Under the pieces are notes generated by a model. That model did no database searches, was not told where the DNA came from, and worked only from the letters and a program-made list of their open reading frames with translations. A DNA stretch of 64,000 bases. Source: Nocardia lijiangensis NBRC 108240 (lineage in GTDB: Bacteria > Actinomycetota > Actinomycetes > Mycobacteriales > Mycobacteriaceae). Numbering within the stretch: position 1 is the stretch's first letter; every line of letters starts with the position of its first letter. The DNA lies in NCBI RefSeq assembly GCF_001613045.1, contig NZ_BDBP01000049.1, forward strand, positions 1 through 64,000. The letters are read 5' to 3'. The translations under genes and the position numbers were made by a program. Positions 52,001-58,864 of the stretch are shown here, piece by piece.

Positions 52001-53418
52001 GCGGTCATCGGACGCGCAGCGCCGGTGCCGGTTTCGAGATGCAGATGGCCGGGAGTGCCGTGACCGGACAGGTGCAAGACGTGGGCGGGGAACTGCTCCA
52101 ACTCCGCACGGATCGCGGTAGTGGTCGCGAACTCGACGATCCGAACCTCGGCGTCACCGTGGCGGGCGCCCTTCACCGCCGAGAGCACGTTGCGCAGTTC
52201 ACGTTCGTAGTCCAGGACCATCCCGTCGCCCTCGTCGGGGGCGGCGATCGCGACCAGGATCCGCAACGGCCCCGGGATCGGACGCACCGGCACCGCAGGC
52301 AGCCGCCGATAGACGGTGATCAACGGATGCAACGCCAACGGCTTGCTCGTCACCGGATCCGGCAACGCCTCCCACGGCACCACCGCGAATCCTCTTGGCT
52401 CGACGCCGATCCGAAGTGGCACGTGCACCGCCGTCACCCGCGCAAGCAACTCGCCCAGCGCCTCCGAAACAGGCGGTGGCAGAAACGATTCCGAGGCGAG
52501 CCTGCCCGCTCGCCGCAGCGACACCGTCTCCAGCACCGATTCCCGGGCCTGCTCCCCGGTACCGGTGCGCACGACAGCGGTTCTGCTGCGGCGGGCGCGC
52601 TCGCGCAGCACGTCGTGCAATGCGCCCGCCAGACCGGGCCGAATGCCGGAATGAGCACCGGTGATGTCGATTCCGGCGCCGCGCAGACGCACTTCGGCGT
52701 CCGTGACGGTGAGCGTGATATCGACCGCAGCCGTCAACGGCGGCAGCCCGGTGAGTTCGATGCCGGCGAGCCCGTCGAGCAGCGGTTGCAGGTCTTCGAT
52801 CCGGGCGACCAGGACGCTGTCGCGCATCCAGCCATCGGCAGCGTTGTAGCGCTCGGAGACCACCCCGACGACGAAGTCATCGCTCGCACGTCGGACCGGT
52901 CCCCCACTCATCCCCTTCATCACCGACGACGCCTGCAAACGTCCCAGCGGAACCTGCTCGTCACGGGTCGTACCGCCTGCCCAGTGCCCATCCGCATCGA
53001 GGTAGCGGTAGGAGTGGCGCGGGTCGGGGACATCCACCGCCCCGGTGATCACCGTCGCGGTACCCAACGCGACCCGATCGGTGGCCACCCATCCCGCCAC
53101 CGACCCCGCCAGCGCGGTGGTGCTGGTCAGCACGGCCAGATCGTGCACGGCATCCAGGCGGGCCACGCTCGCCTCGAACGCGGGCGCCCCACCGGCCAGC
53201 GCGTCCACCCGGACCGCCGCACCCGGATACCCGGCGCCGACCTCGTCGCACACATGTGCCGCGGTCACCAACACCCCCGGCGCCACCTGGAAACAGGTCC
53301 CCGCCGGATCGTCGGTCGCATACAGGACGCGGCCCAGATATCCCGGCACCCGCCCATCCCGGCCGCCGGGAGGCGCGTCAACGGTCACGGTCGAGTCGTG
53401 TTGTCGGCGTGGGCCCAC
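49021..53418 (-). CDS. Trypsin-CHAT-STAND-TPR fusion, candidate conflict/immune effector
   Basis: 1465 residues from a GTG at 53418 (a GTG at 53388 is possible). In order: a trypsin-like protease (about 25-215) with His55 in VTAAHVC, Asp93 in VHDLAVL and Ser171 in MKGMSGGPV; a CHAT caspase-like protease (about 380-595) with His453 in LHLSGHGTPGH and Cys495 in LAACYTDV; a STAND/NB-ARC NTPase (about 625-1050) with Walker A GLGGIGKTT (655-663), Walker B ILVVLD (745-750) and a VTCRYR sensor arginine; six TPR units of exactly 40 residues (about 1141-1380). All catalytic residues are intact. Such proteins are thought to sense an invader through the repeats, oligomerise and unleash proteolysis. Trigger and substrate unknown. 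Confidence 0.9.
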   Translation of the reverse strand: MGPRRQHDSTVTVDAPPGGRDGRVPGYLGRVLYATDDPAGTCFQVAPGVLVTAAHVCDEVGAGYPGAAVRVDALAGGAPAFEASVARLDAVHDLAVLTSTTALAGSVAGWVATDRVALGTATVITGAVDVPDPRHSYRYLDADGHWAGGTTRDEQVPLGRLQASSVMKGMSGGPVRRASDDFVVGVVSERYNAADGWMRDSVLVARIEDLQPLLDGLAGIELTGLPPLTAAVDITLTVTDAEVRLRGAGIDITGAHSGIRPGLAGALHDVLRERARRSRTAVVRTGTGEQARESVLETVSLRRAGRLASESFLPPPVSEALGELLARVTAVHVPLRIGVEPRGFAVVPWEALPDPVTSKPLALHPLITVYRRLPAVPVRPIPGPLRILVAIAAPDEGDGMVLDYERELRNVLSAVKGARHGDAEVRIVEFATTTAIRAELEQFPAHVLHLSGHGTPGHLHLETGTGAARPMTAAELLSEAIPAGAMPPVIGLAACYTDVADEAGAPSFAAALLAEGASVVIATETSVTDRYATALFARVYQHLANHPVPDVVAAVAEARRVVHHQWSTSPDPRDNHLAALDEWSVVTVLAAHPGVEVYPPATGNESATPRTRAAAVAGDGLVQRETGDFVGRRRELRTLPDVLEGNQYSGIVIHGLGGIGKTTLATQLLHRQQWARLVVVFTGELTIDSLLSTLAHRIGRYYLMDSDNSPDRTITQALQYLTHVDQPWEDRQQVLREYVLDQLPILVVLDNFEDNLTGTYTVTDDALARLLAKWIIDPGRSRLLVTCRYRFALPERAHTLLLAHPLGPMSRAETFKLIWALPALDRLDDSELDRVWRLVGGHPRSLEYLDALLDHRVGRYRDITARLENALAAYPGTRPVLTAGADLDAALATTITVIADDILLTELLDRLTPDARRLLIGASVYREPVDYNALLFQIGADDPGAAWTPDREKAEQSIVSILTGHGIDPTAEEFGLDRLPPEILTAITPALTEFNAAPRPPVSTDLDTTGLVQELWSHSLISIDAQREQVFVHRATATALHESLHRQRREAEVTAAHSRAARYWWWREQVWPQDRDADLHDLLEARQHLQQAGQVSAAIAVTAIITTRLRTIGARDREAALIHHTLTQLPADSPDRSPWLEQLGNLAHLRGDYGAAERLYRQALAINEEVGDRLGIAGISHQLGMLAAGRRDFTEAERLYRQSLAIKQELGDSETIAVTLHQLGILAGDRGDFEEAERLYRQSLTVSEELGDAATIAITLHQLGILAGNLGDFDEAERLYRRSLAIKEELGNLSGIAASLHQLGMLAAGRGELGAAERLYRRSLEIREELGDLSGIAASLHQLGMLAEGRGDYGEGERLYRQTLAMSKELGDDATVAIAATSLGFLESARNQFAEAVHWQLVALLLRVELERAGMAMVDLGRNVRALLELRRRMGRAEFLAKVTDLLSSEEARRLEEQLDSVSGE
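49279..49998 (-). repeat. Six 120-bp tandem repeats encoding the TPR array
   Basis: Codons 1141-1380 are six units of exactly 120 bp. The words HQLG (1181, 1221, 1261, 1301, 1341) and ERLY (1157 to 1357) recur every 40 residues without any indel. Neighbouring units share long identical DNA, for example CCCAACTGATGCAAGGA near 49387 and 49507. This points to recent unit duplication or gene conversion. Confidence 0.85.
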
Positions 53419-53794
53419 CGGTCACCACGAACCACCCCTCTCGAGGACGAAAACGTCCACCCCCGCCACTCGCCGACGGGCCTACGGCCAGACCGAAGCG
53501 GACACCAACTGTACCCACCCCGCACCACCAACCCACCGAACATCGCCATGAGTGTTTGCAGAATCGAAACAACCTTGCCTACATCGGATTCGGTGGTCTT
53601 CTCGTTCAACTGACCAGTCCTGTCGTGGATCCGACGTCGAACGGGCTGATCGCTCGCGCACTCGCAGGCCACAGACCAGAAGCAGGCGACGGCACCTCGA
53701 TACCTTGTCCGGTGTCTTGTCACGAGATCTGATGGCGATGCTCGACAAGGCGAAAGTTGGTGACGATCTCGCCCGAAGCCCGTCAGGGGCTTGC
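53419..53794. other. Spacer upstream of the CHAT-STAND gene, no convincing gene
   Basis: About 375 bp. On the minus strand a frame contains LNEKTTESDVGKVVSILQTL and MAMFGGLVVR (about 53610-53525), which has protein-like composition, but the rest of that frame is poor and no ribosome site is seen. It may hold the promoter of the CHAT gene or a short relic. Confidence 0.35.
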
Positions 53795-54460
53795 TCACAC
53801 CAGGGCGGCTCGGGCTTGCGCGTAGGCGATGACGTCTTCCGCGTAGTCCGAGGCATCCCCTTCCGCGGGGCACGCCCTCAGGCGGGCGACCGCGTCGTCG
53901 AGTTGCGCTCCCGGCCCGCGGTCGGCGAGCAGGACGGCGATCGCCTCCCAGGTCCCGATCCGCGGGTCCGAATCCGCCAGCAACTCATCGAGGTAGCGTC
54001 CCGATTCCACCAGCCGTAGCGCCCGGCGCGCGCACGTGTGCACACGCCGGGGCAGCTCCGCCCGGATGGCGTCGACGTCCGCCTGCAGCGCCTGCTGCCC
54101 CGGTTGCGCCGGGTCGATCCGGATCGACCACAAGGCGGCCGGGTCGTCCGACATGCCGTCGTCGGCGATCAGACCGGGCCCGATGGCCTGCTCGAGCGGC
54201 GTGGGCGGCAGGCTCGATCGCGCGTTGCGCCAGTTGCAGAACTCCCACCAGGCGGTCGGAGTGGCGCTCGACCACAGGCCGAACCTCAGCACCTGCTGTC
54301 CCTCGGTCCATGTGCGAAATGTCCTGGTGCGCCCCACGGACGCCACACCACCCGGCTCGATTCGCACCCAGATCGGATCGGCCCCGTGAAACCCATACGC
54401 CTGAACCAGCTTGCCCGTATTGCGTATCAGGCGGCGCAGTGCCACTTCCGATCTGACCAT
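53795..54460 (-). CDS. Conserved hypothetical protein
   Basis: 221 residues from the ATG at 54460. WVRIEPGGVASVGRTRTFRTW, EGQQVLRFGLWSSATPTAWWEFCNWR and a helical C-terminal half are distinct features, with five tryptophans in the first half. DUF4304-like similarity is possible but not firm. It sits upstream of and in the same direction as the CHAT-STAND gene (376 bp between them), so it may belong to that locus. Confidence 0.65.
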   Translation of the reverse strand: MVRSEVALRRLIRNTGKLVQAYGFHGADPIWVRIEPGGVASVGRTRTFRTWTEGQQVLRFGLWSSATPTAWWEFCNWRNARSSLPPTPLEQAIGPGLIADDGMSDDPAALWSIRIDPAQPGQQALQADVDAIRAELPRRVHTCARRALRLVESGRYLDELLADSDPRIGTWEAIAVLLADRGPGAQLDDAVARLRACPAEGDASDYAEDVIAYAQARAALV

Positions 54461-54590
54461 GTCGGCAGATTAGCTGCGCATGCCGACAGCTCACCCCACC
54501 CCACTTCCCAACGCGCGGCTTCGCAGATCTTTCGTTCGCCTCGCAGAGTCTCTAGGCGCTGCGAAGCGTGTACAGCCTCTGCGAAGAACC

Positions 54591-54622
54591 GGGGTGGGGT
54601 GGGGCACGGTGCCGCTGGGGGG
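54591..54622 (+). other. G-run cluster (possible G-quadruplex)
   Basis: GGGG (54591-54594), T, GGGG, T, GGGG, then 12 bases and GGGGGG (54617-54622). Four G-runs on the plus strand, ending 19 bp before the ATG at 54641, could fold as a quadruplex in DNA or leader RNA. A complementary CACCCCACCCCA word lies at about 54492-54503. Confidence 0.45.
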
Positions 54623-54640
54623 ATTTCTGTTTTGGGACAC

Positions 54641-55462
54641 ATGTTTTCGGAGACAATGGCTCTCGGCGTGTTCATGTGGGTCCCACGAATGGCGGATTTC
54701 CTCGATCGGCGCGGGTGGTTGCACCCTATCGTCAAGGGTGTGCAGGTGAGAAACGCGTTCCGAGGATTCGACGTGCCCGGTTCGCAAAGGCGCGCAGCGA
54801 AGGTCGATATCGCTACCTCGGCAACAACGGTGGACGACACGCTGGTCCACGCACTGTCGGAGACTCCGGCCAGAGTGACACAGGATATCGAGTACCGCTG
54901 GGATACCGCGAGTTTCGGCCGGGAAGTACCGCTGGTATCCGGTGCACTCGCGCGAAGATCGTTCACGGTCTCAGGATTCACCGACGCGATCGTGTTCTCC
55001 TCCGGCGGAGAACACGTCGTCGAGAAGACACTGCCCACGCTGTTCGGCGGCGGCAGCATTACCGCCGACATCGAGGCTCCGGAAGACGACCCCGGCGGAC
55101 TGCTGTTCGCGCTGGGCAATCGGGGCGGCGGCTTGGCCGTCTATGTCAGCGATTCGACGCTTCGAGTCGCCGTCACCACCGCCGCCGGAACCCTGTACGT
55201 GCGAGCCGACCGGACACTGCCCCCGGGGCGACACCGCGTCGGCTGTGTCCTGCGCCCCGCGGGCGAGCGCTTGCACGTCGGCGCGATAGTGGACGGCACG
55301 GTGGTCGGAGGCGGTCGCGGCAACCACCGGCTCCCGCTCGCGAGCCCGCACGAGCCCACGGTTCTGTCGGTGGGCTACGACTGCGGGCTCCATGTCGGCA
55401 ACCGATACCGGCCACCGTTCGCCTGGAACGGAACGCTGCATGGCCTGAACATCGACGCGTGA
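54641..55462 (+). CDS. Stand-alone sulfatase-type LamG-like domain protein
   Basis: 273 residues from the ATG at 54641 (MFSETMALGVFMWVPRMADF); only a weak GGGA precedes it. There is no signal peptide and no sulfatase catalytic motif (C/S-x-P-x-R absent). The rest (LVHALSETPARV..., SITADIEAPEDDPGGLLFALGNRGGGLAVYV and SVGYDCGLHVGNRYRPPFAWNGTLHGLNI) matches the concanavalin-like C-terminal domain seen in bacterial arylsulfatases (GGxxFALGxxxGGxxLYV, then VGxDxGxPV and PFxGTIxxV). It may be a detached accessory domain or lectin-like protein. Confidence 0.6.
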   Translation: MFSETMALGVFMWVPRMADFLDRRGWLHPIVKGVQVRNAFRGFDVPGSQRRAAKVDIATSATTVDDTLVHALSETPARVTQDIEYRWDTASFGREVPLVSGALARRSFTVSGFTDAIVFSSGGEHVVEKTLPTLFGGGSITADIEAPEDDPGGLLFALGNRGGGLAVYVSDSTLRVAVTTAAGTLYVRADRTLPPGRHRVGCVLRPAGERLHVGAIVDGTVVGGGRGNHRLPLASPHEPTVLSVGYDCGLHVGNRYRPPFAWNGTLHGLNIDA

Positions 55463-55468
55463 CGCTCC

Positions 55469-56716
55469 CTACCGCGCGGCCCGTCGCAGGATGGTGTCGG
55501 CGTCACGGTGGCTGCGGGCCACCATCGCCGAGCGCAGGTACCACAGCCCGGATGCCTGGGTCGGGTCGAAGTCGATGAGTTGACCGATCCGTTTCAGGCG
55601 GTAGTCGACGGTGTTGGTGTGCACGTTCATCAACCGTGCAGTGCGCTGGCGGTTCAAGTTGGTGCCGATGTATGTCCGAAGTGTCTCGAGGAACTCGGGG
55701 TACTCCTCCAACGGATCCAGCAGCGACGCCAGGAAGTCGCGCGCCGGACCGGGCCGGGTCAGCTGATACTCCAGCGCCATGTCGTTGAACCGGTACAGCC
55801 CGGAGTCGAACGGCAACCGCTGCACCATGTCCAGCAGCTCGTGCGCCTCGTCGGCGGCCTCCGGAATGCGCCGCACTCCCGCCTCCACCACGGTCGCTCT
55901 GACCGGCGCCTGCGCCGCGTCGGTCAGCCACTTCACCAGGAGTTCCAGTGCGGTGTCGTCGAAGTCGGCGACGGGCAACAGGATCGTTCCGCCGTCGATG
56001 CTCAACAGCGACAGCGCACGCTCCCCGCACCGGGTGGCCAGCTCGGCCTGCACGCGACGTAACTTGCGCCGCGCCACCACCTTCGGGTCCAGCTGGGGAT
56101 TCGATTCGTCCGGGTGCGGCGGAATGTGTACCGCAAGAACGTGATACGCGTCTGCGATCGGGATACCGCACTCACGCGCCATGGTGGAGGTGCTGTTGCC
56201 GCCGAGCAGCGCCGAGGTGAGCGTGTGCACCGCGGTGTGGTGCTCGCCGACCACCGATTTCAGCTCTCGCACGTAGGCGACCGACACGGTCGAGCTGATG
56301 GTGTCCAGGATGTCCATCAGCCTGCGCGCGACATTCACCAGGCTCTCCTGATCGCTGGTCGTCGCCTTCGCCAGGACGAGATCGAAACCCAGCTTGAAAC
56401 CCTCGTGTATCGCGTGCTGGATGGTATCGATCGGGATGCCCTCGCGCGCCCACTGCGCGGCGGCCGCCTCGACCCGCCCGATTTCCGAGGCGATGTCCTC
56501 GCCGCCGTCGAGCATCCGCATCGCCAGCTTCAGGCACACGCGAGTCACCGCGGCCACGTCACCGCCCAGCGCACCACCGGGCAGGGTGTTGCACGGGGCT
56601 ATGGTCTCGAGGAAATGACCGACCATCCGCTGCGATATGGCGCGAACGTCCTCGAGATGTGTCGATACCGGGCGACCTGACACCGTAAGATCCAGATCGG
56701 CCTGCTGTGCGGACAT
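55469..56716 (-). CDS. PucR-family transcriptional regulator
   Basis: 415 residues from the ATG at 56716 with GGGAGG upstream; the open frame further upstream is not coding. A helical N-terminal half, a GGDEF-like middle (LSLLSIDGGTILLPVADFDD) and the C-terminal helix-turn-helix of PucR proteins (NLNRQRTARLMNVHTNTVDYRLKRIGQLIDFDPTQASGLWYLRSAMVA). Such regulators are abundant in Nocardia and Mycobacterium; the regulated genes are not identifiable here. Confidence 0.9.
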   Translation of the reverse strand: MSAQQADLDLTVSGRPVSTHLEDVRAISQRMVGHFLETIAPCNTLPGGALGGDVAAVTRVCLKLAMRMLDGGEDIASEIGRVEAAAAQWAREGIPIDTIQHAIHEGFKLGFDLVLAKATTSDQESLVNVARRLMDILDTISSTVSVAYVRELKSVVGEHHTAVHTLTSALLGGNSTSTMARECGIPIADAYHVLAVHIPPHPDESNPQLDPKVVARRKLRRVQAELATRCGERALSLLSIDGGTILLPVADFDDTALELLVKWLTDAAQAPVRATVVEAGVRRIPEAADEAHELLDMVQRLPFDSGLYRFNDMALEYQLTRPGPARDFLASLLDPLEEYPEFLETLRTYIGTNLNRQRTARLMNVHTNTVDYRLKRIGQLIDFDPTQASGLWYLRSAMVARSHRDADTILRRAAR

Positions 56717-57056
56717 GAAAGCCTCCCGCGGGTAGTGCACGCGACGCCACCGTAGCCCGCACCCTCTCCCCCGGCCTCTCCGGCCCGGCGAGTTTGTGAC
56801 AGGTCGGCAACTTCCCGACGGCCTTTGTGCCGACGGACAGACCCGGGAACCAACCCGTCCGGTCGACGGACTCGCGATCAAAGCGTCGCGACGTGCGGTC
56901 TCAGCACCGCTCCGATCGACGGCCTGGGTGTCCCGCGTGATCCGCATCCACGACATCGATCGGACCGCGCAGTTGACAACGTCAACCGGCCGGAGCAGTG
57001 CTCTCGTCATCACCTGGGCCACGGCACGCCGCAGCGTGGCAGCGGACCCAGGCTTT
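56717..57056. other. Spacer with an inverted repeat and no gene
   Basis: About 340 bp between the PucR gene and the small membrane protein. GTTGAC-AAC-GTCAAC at 56972-56986 is a perfect inverted repeat. A weak hairpin (GCCACG...CGTGGC, about 57018-57040) downstream of the small gene could terminate it. Confidence 0.4.
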
Positions 57057-57203
57057 CTACAGCAGGGCCAGCGTGAAACTCAGCACGCACAGCATGAGGA
57101 CCCATGCGGCGATGGTCACGTGAAAGGAACCCGCTTGCTCGTCCGAGCCGGAACGGCGTCGACGGTTGGCACGACGCTGCGAACGAGAAGACGAAACGGC
57201 CAC
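57057..57203 (-). CDS. Short single-span membrane protein
   Basis: 48 residues from the GTG at 57203, which follows AAGGAGGAC at good spacing. The N-terminal half is very basic (SRSQRRANRRRRSGSD), and the C-terminal part is one membrane helix (FHVTIAAWVLMLCVLSFTLALL), so the tail is predicted in the membrane with the basic part in the cytosol. No family recognised. Below usual gene-calling limits but supported by the ribosome site. Confidence 0.5.
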   Translation of the reverse strand: MAVSSSRSQRRANRRRRSGSDEQAGSFHVTIAAWVLMLCVLSFTLALL

Positions 57204-57340
57204 GTTGTCCTCCTTCGGTCGGCTTGCCTCAGCCGGTCGCATACCCGCTCTCGCCGAAGATCAACAAACGACTTTGTGGCGAGTCCCGAGACAGCCGTCA
57301 CGCACCGGCTCGCCCCCGCCACCCGCCTCCACCCCGGACT

Positions 57341-58093
57341 TCACGGTCCTCCGAGCCGGGCCGCGGCGTCGACCCTGATCGTGTCGCCGTTGAGCATGGG
57401 ATTGTGAATCACGTGTGCCACCAGCTCGGCGAACTCCGCGGGCGCGCCGAGCCGGGCCGGGTGCGGCGCCCGTGCCAAGGACGCCCGCTGCGCGAACTCG
57501 GGCAGCCGACGGAACATCGGCGTATCGAACATTCCGGGCGCGACGGTGACGACGCGAATCAGCGCGCCCGCGAGATCGCGGGCCGCCGCCAACGTCATCC
57601 CGGCAAGGCCCGCCTTGGACGCGACATAGGACACCAATCCGGCCGGTGCGTCGAACCCCGCGATCGACCCCGTGTTGACGATGACACCGCGCTCCCCCGC
57701 CACGGCCTCGAGCCGCGCCATGCGTTCGGCGGCGAGGCGGATCACGTTGAAGGCGCCGATCAGATTGACCTGCACCACTTCCGCGAACTGCGCCAGCGGG
57801 AGTGGGCCGGAGGCGTCGAGAGTCATTCCGGTGCGGTCGATTCCGGCGCAATTGACCACGGCGCGCAGCGCACCGAGCTCGGCCGCACGATCCAACGCCG
57901 CGGCGACGTCACGCTCCTCGCATACGTCGCCGGTGATCCGATGCACCAGATCGTCTGCCGGAGAAGCAGATTCGCCCGCTCTGGGATCGAGCACGACGGC
58001 CGTGGCCCCTGCGTCACTCAGGCGGCGCACCACCGCGTGCCCTAGACCCGACGCGCCGCCTGCCACGAGAACGACTGCATTGCCGATATCCAC
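57341..58093 (-). CDS. Short-chain dehydrogenase/reductase, 3-hydroxyacyl-CoA dehydrogenase type-2-like
   Basis: 250 residues. Cofactor motif AGGASGLG (11-18), NCAG (81-84), Ser143, Tyr156 and Lys160 (YVASKAG), and GMFDTPMFRRLPE plus the C-terminal NPMLNGDTIRVD, typical of HSD10-like SDRs that oxidise 3-hydroxyacyl-CoAs. It is divergent from a TetR gene and an acyl-CoA dehydrogenase, consistent with fatty-acid or acyl-CoA degradation. Confidence 0.88.
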   Translation of the reverse strand: MDIGNAVVLVAGGASGLGHAVVRRLSDAGATAVVLDPRAGESASPADDLVHRITGDVCEERDVAAALDRAAELGALRAVVNCAGIDRTGMTLDASGPLPLAQFAEVVQVNLIGAFNVIRLAAERMARLEAVAGERGVIVNTGSIAGFDAPAGLVSYVASKAGLAGMTLAAARDLAGALIRVVTVAPGMFDTPMFRRLPEFAQRASLARAPHPARLGAPAEFAELVAHVIHNPMLNGDTIRVDAAARLGGP

Positions 58094-58236
58094 CGCGTGC
58101 CCTCACTTGTCGTCCAGGTCGGCGTGCCGGGCGCAGGCCGCCTCTGTGTCAGCCAACATAGAATGTGTCCACTGAATAGTCAATGGCCGATGGCCTAGGA
58201 TCGAGGCACCGGAAACGACAGGCAGGAAGGACCGCA

Positions 58237-58833
58237 GTGGCCGATCGACGCGCCGAGACCACCCGGGAGAGCAGGCGGATGCTCATCGATGCCGCCTCCG
58301 CCCTGTTCGTCGAAAAGGGCTACCAGCAAACGACGTTCGCCGATGTCGCGCTCCGTTCCGGCATCAGCCGCGGCTCGATCCCGTGGCACTTCGGCAACAA
58401 GGAGGGCTTGCTCGCCGCGGTACTCGACCATGCCTCGGAGGCACTGTTCGAGGTCTCCGACGAGGCCGACGCGGCGCGCTCGGCGCAGGCCTACGACCTC
58501 GTGGCGCAGGCCAAGCGGTCATCGATGGCGCGCACGTCGCTGCTGTTCGTCACCCTGTACGTCGAAGCGGTGAACCCCACGTCCCCGATCCACGACAAGT
58601 ACGTGGCGCTGCACGAACGGCTCCGGCAGTCGGCGAAGCACTGGATCGAGCGCTTCGTCCGTCTCCCCGGCGCCATGACCGCCGAGGATCTCGCGACCAT
58701 CCTGGTCGGCGCGGCCATCGGGATCCATTTGCAGAGCGCGATGACACCCGGCCGGATCGGCATCGATCGGACCATCGACCAACTCGGCGAACTGCTGAAA
58801 CCGCTTATCGTGGACCCGGCTACGAGCGGCTGA
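58237..58833 (+). CDS. TetR-family regulator
   Basis: 198 residues from the GTG at 58237, which has AGGAAGG 7-8 bp upstream; an in-frame ATG at 58183 has none. The HTH reads FVEKGYQQTTFADVALRSGISRGSIPWHFGNKEGLLAAVL. It is divergent from the SDR gene and followed 31 bp later by the acyl-CoA dehydrogenase gene, so it likely regulates acyl-CoA metabolism genes on both sides. Confidence 0.88.
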   Translation: MADRRAETTRESRRMLIDAASALFVEKGYQQTTFADVALRSGISRGSIPWHFGNKEGLLAAVLDHASEALFEVSDEADAARSAQAYDLVAQAKRSSMARTSLLFVTLYVEAVNPTSPIHDKYVALHERLRQSAKHWIERFVRLPGAMTAEDLATILVGAAIGIHLQSAMTPGRIGIDRTIDQLGELLKPLIVDPATSG

Positions 58834-58864
58834 CCGCCGTCGCCCCTACCGAGAACGAGGAGCC

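Noticed and set aside
51241..53613. 790-residue plus-strand open frame
   Set aside because: Antisense shadow of the CHAT-STAND gene; no recognisable domain and no ribosome site.
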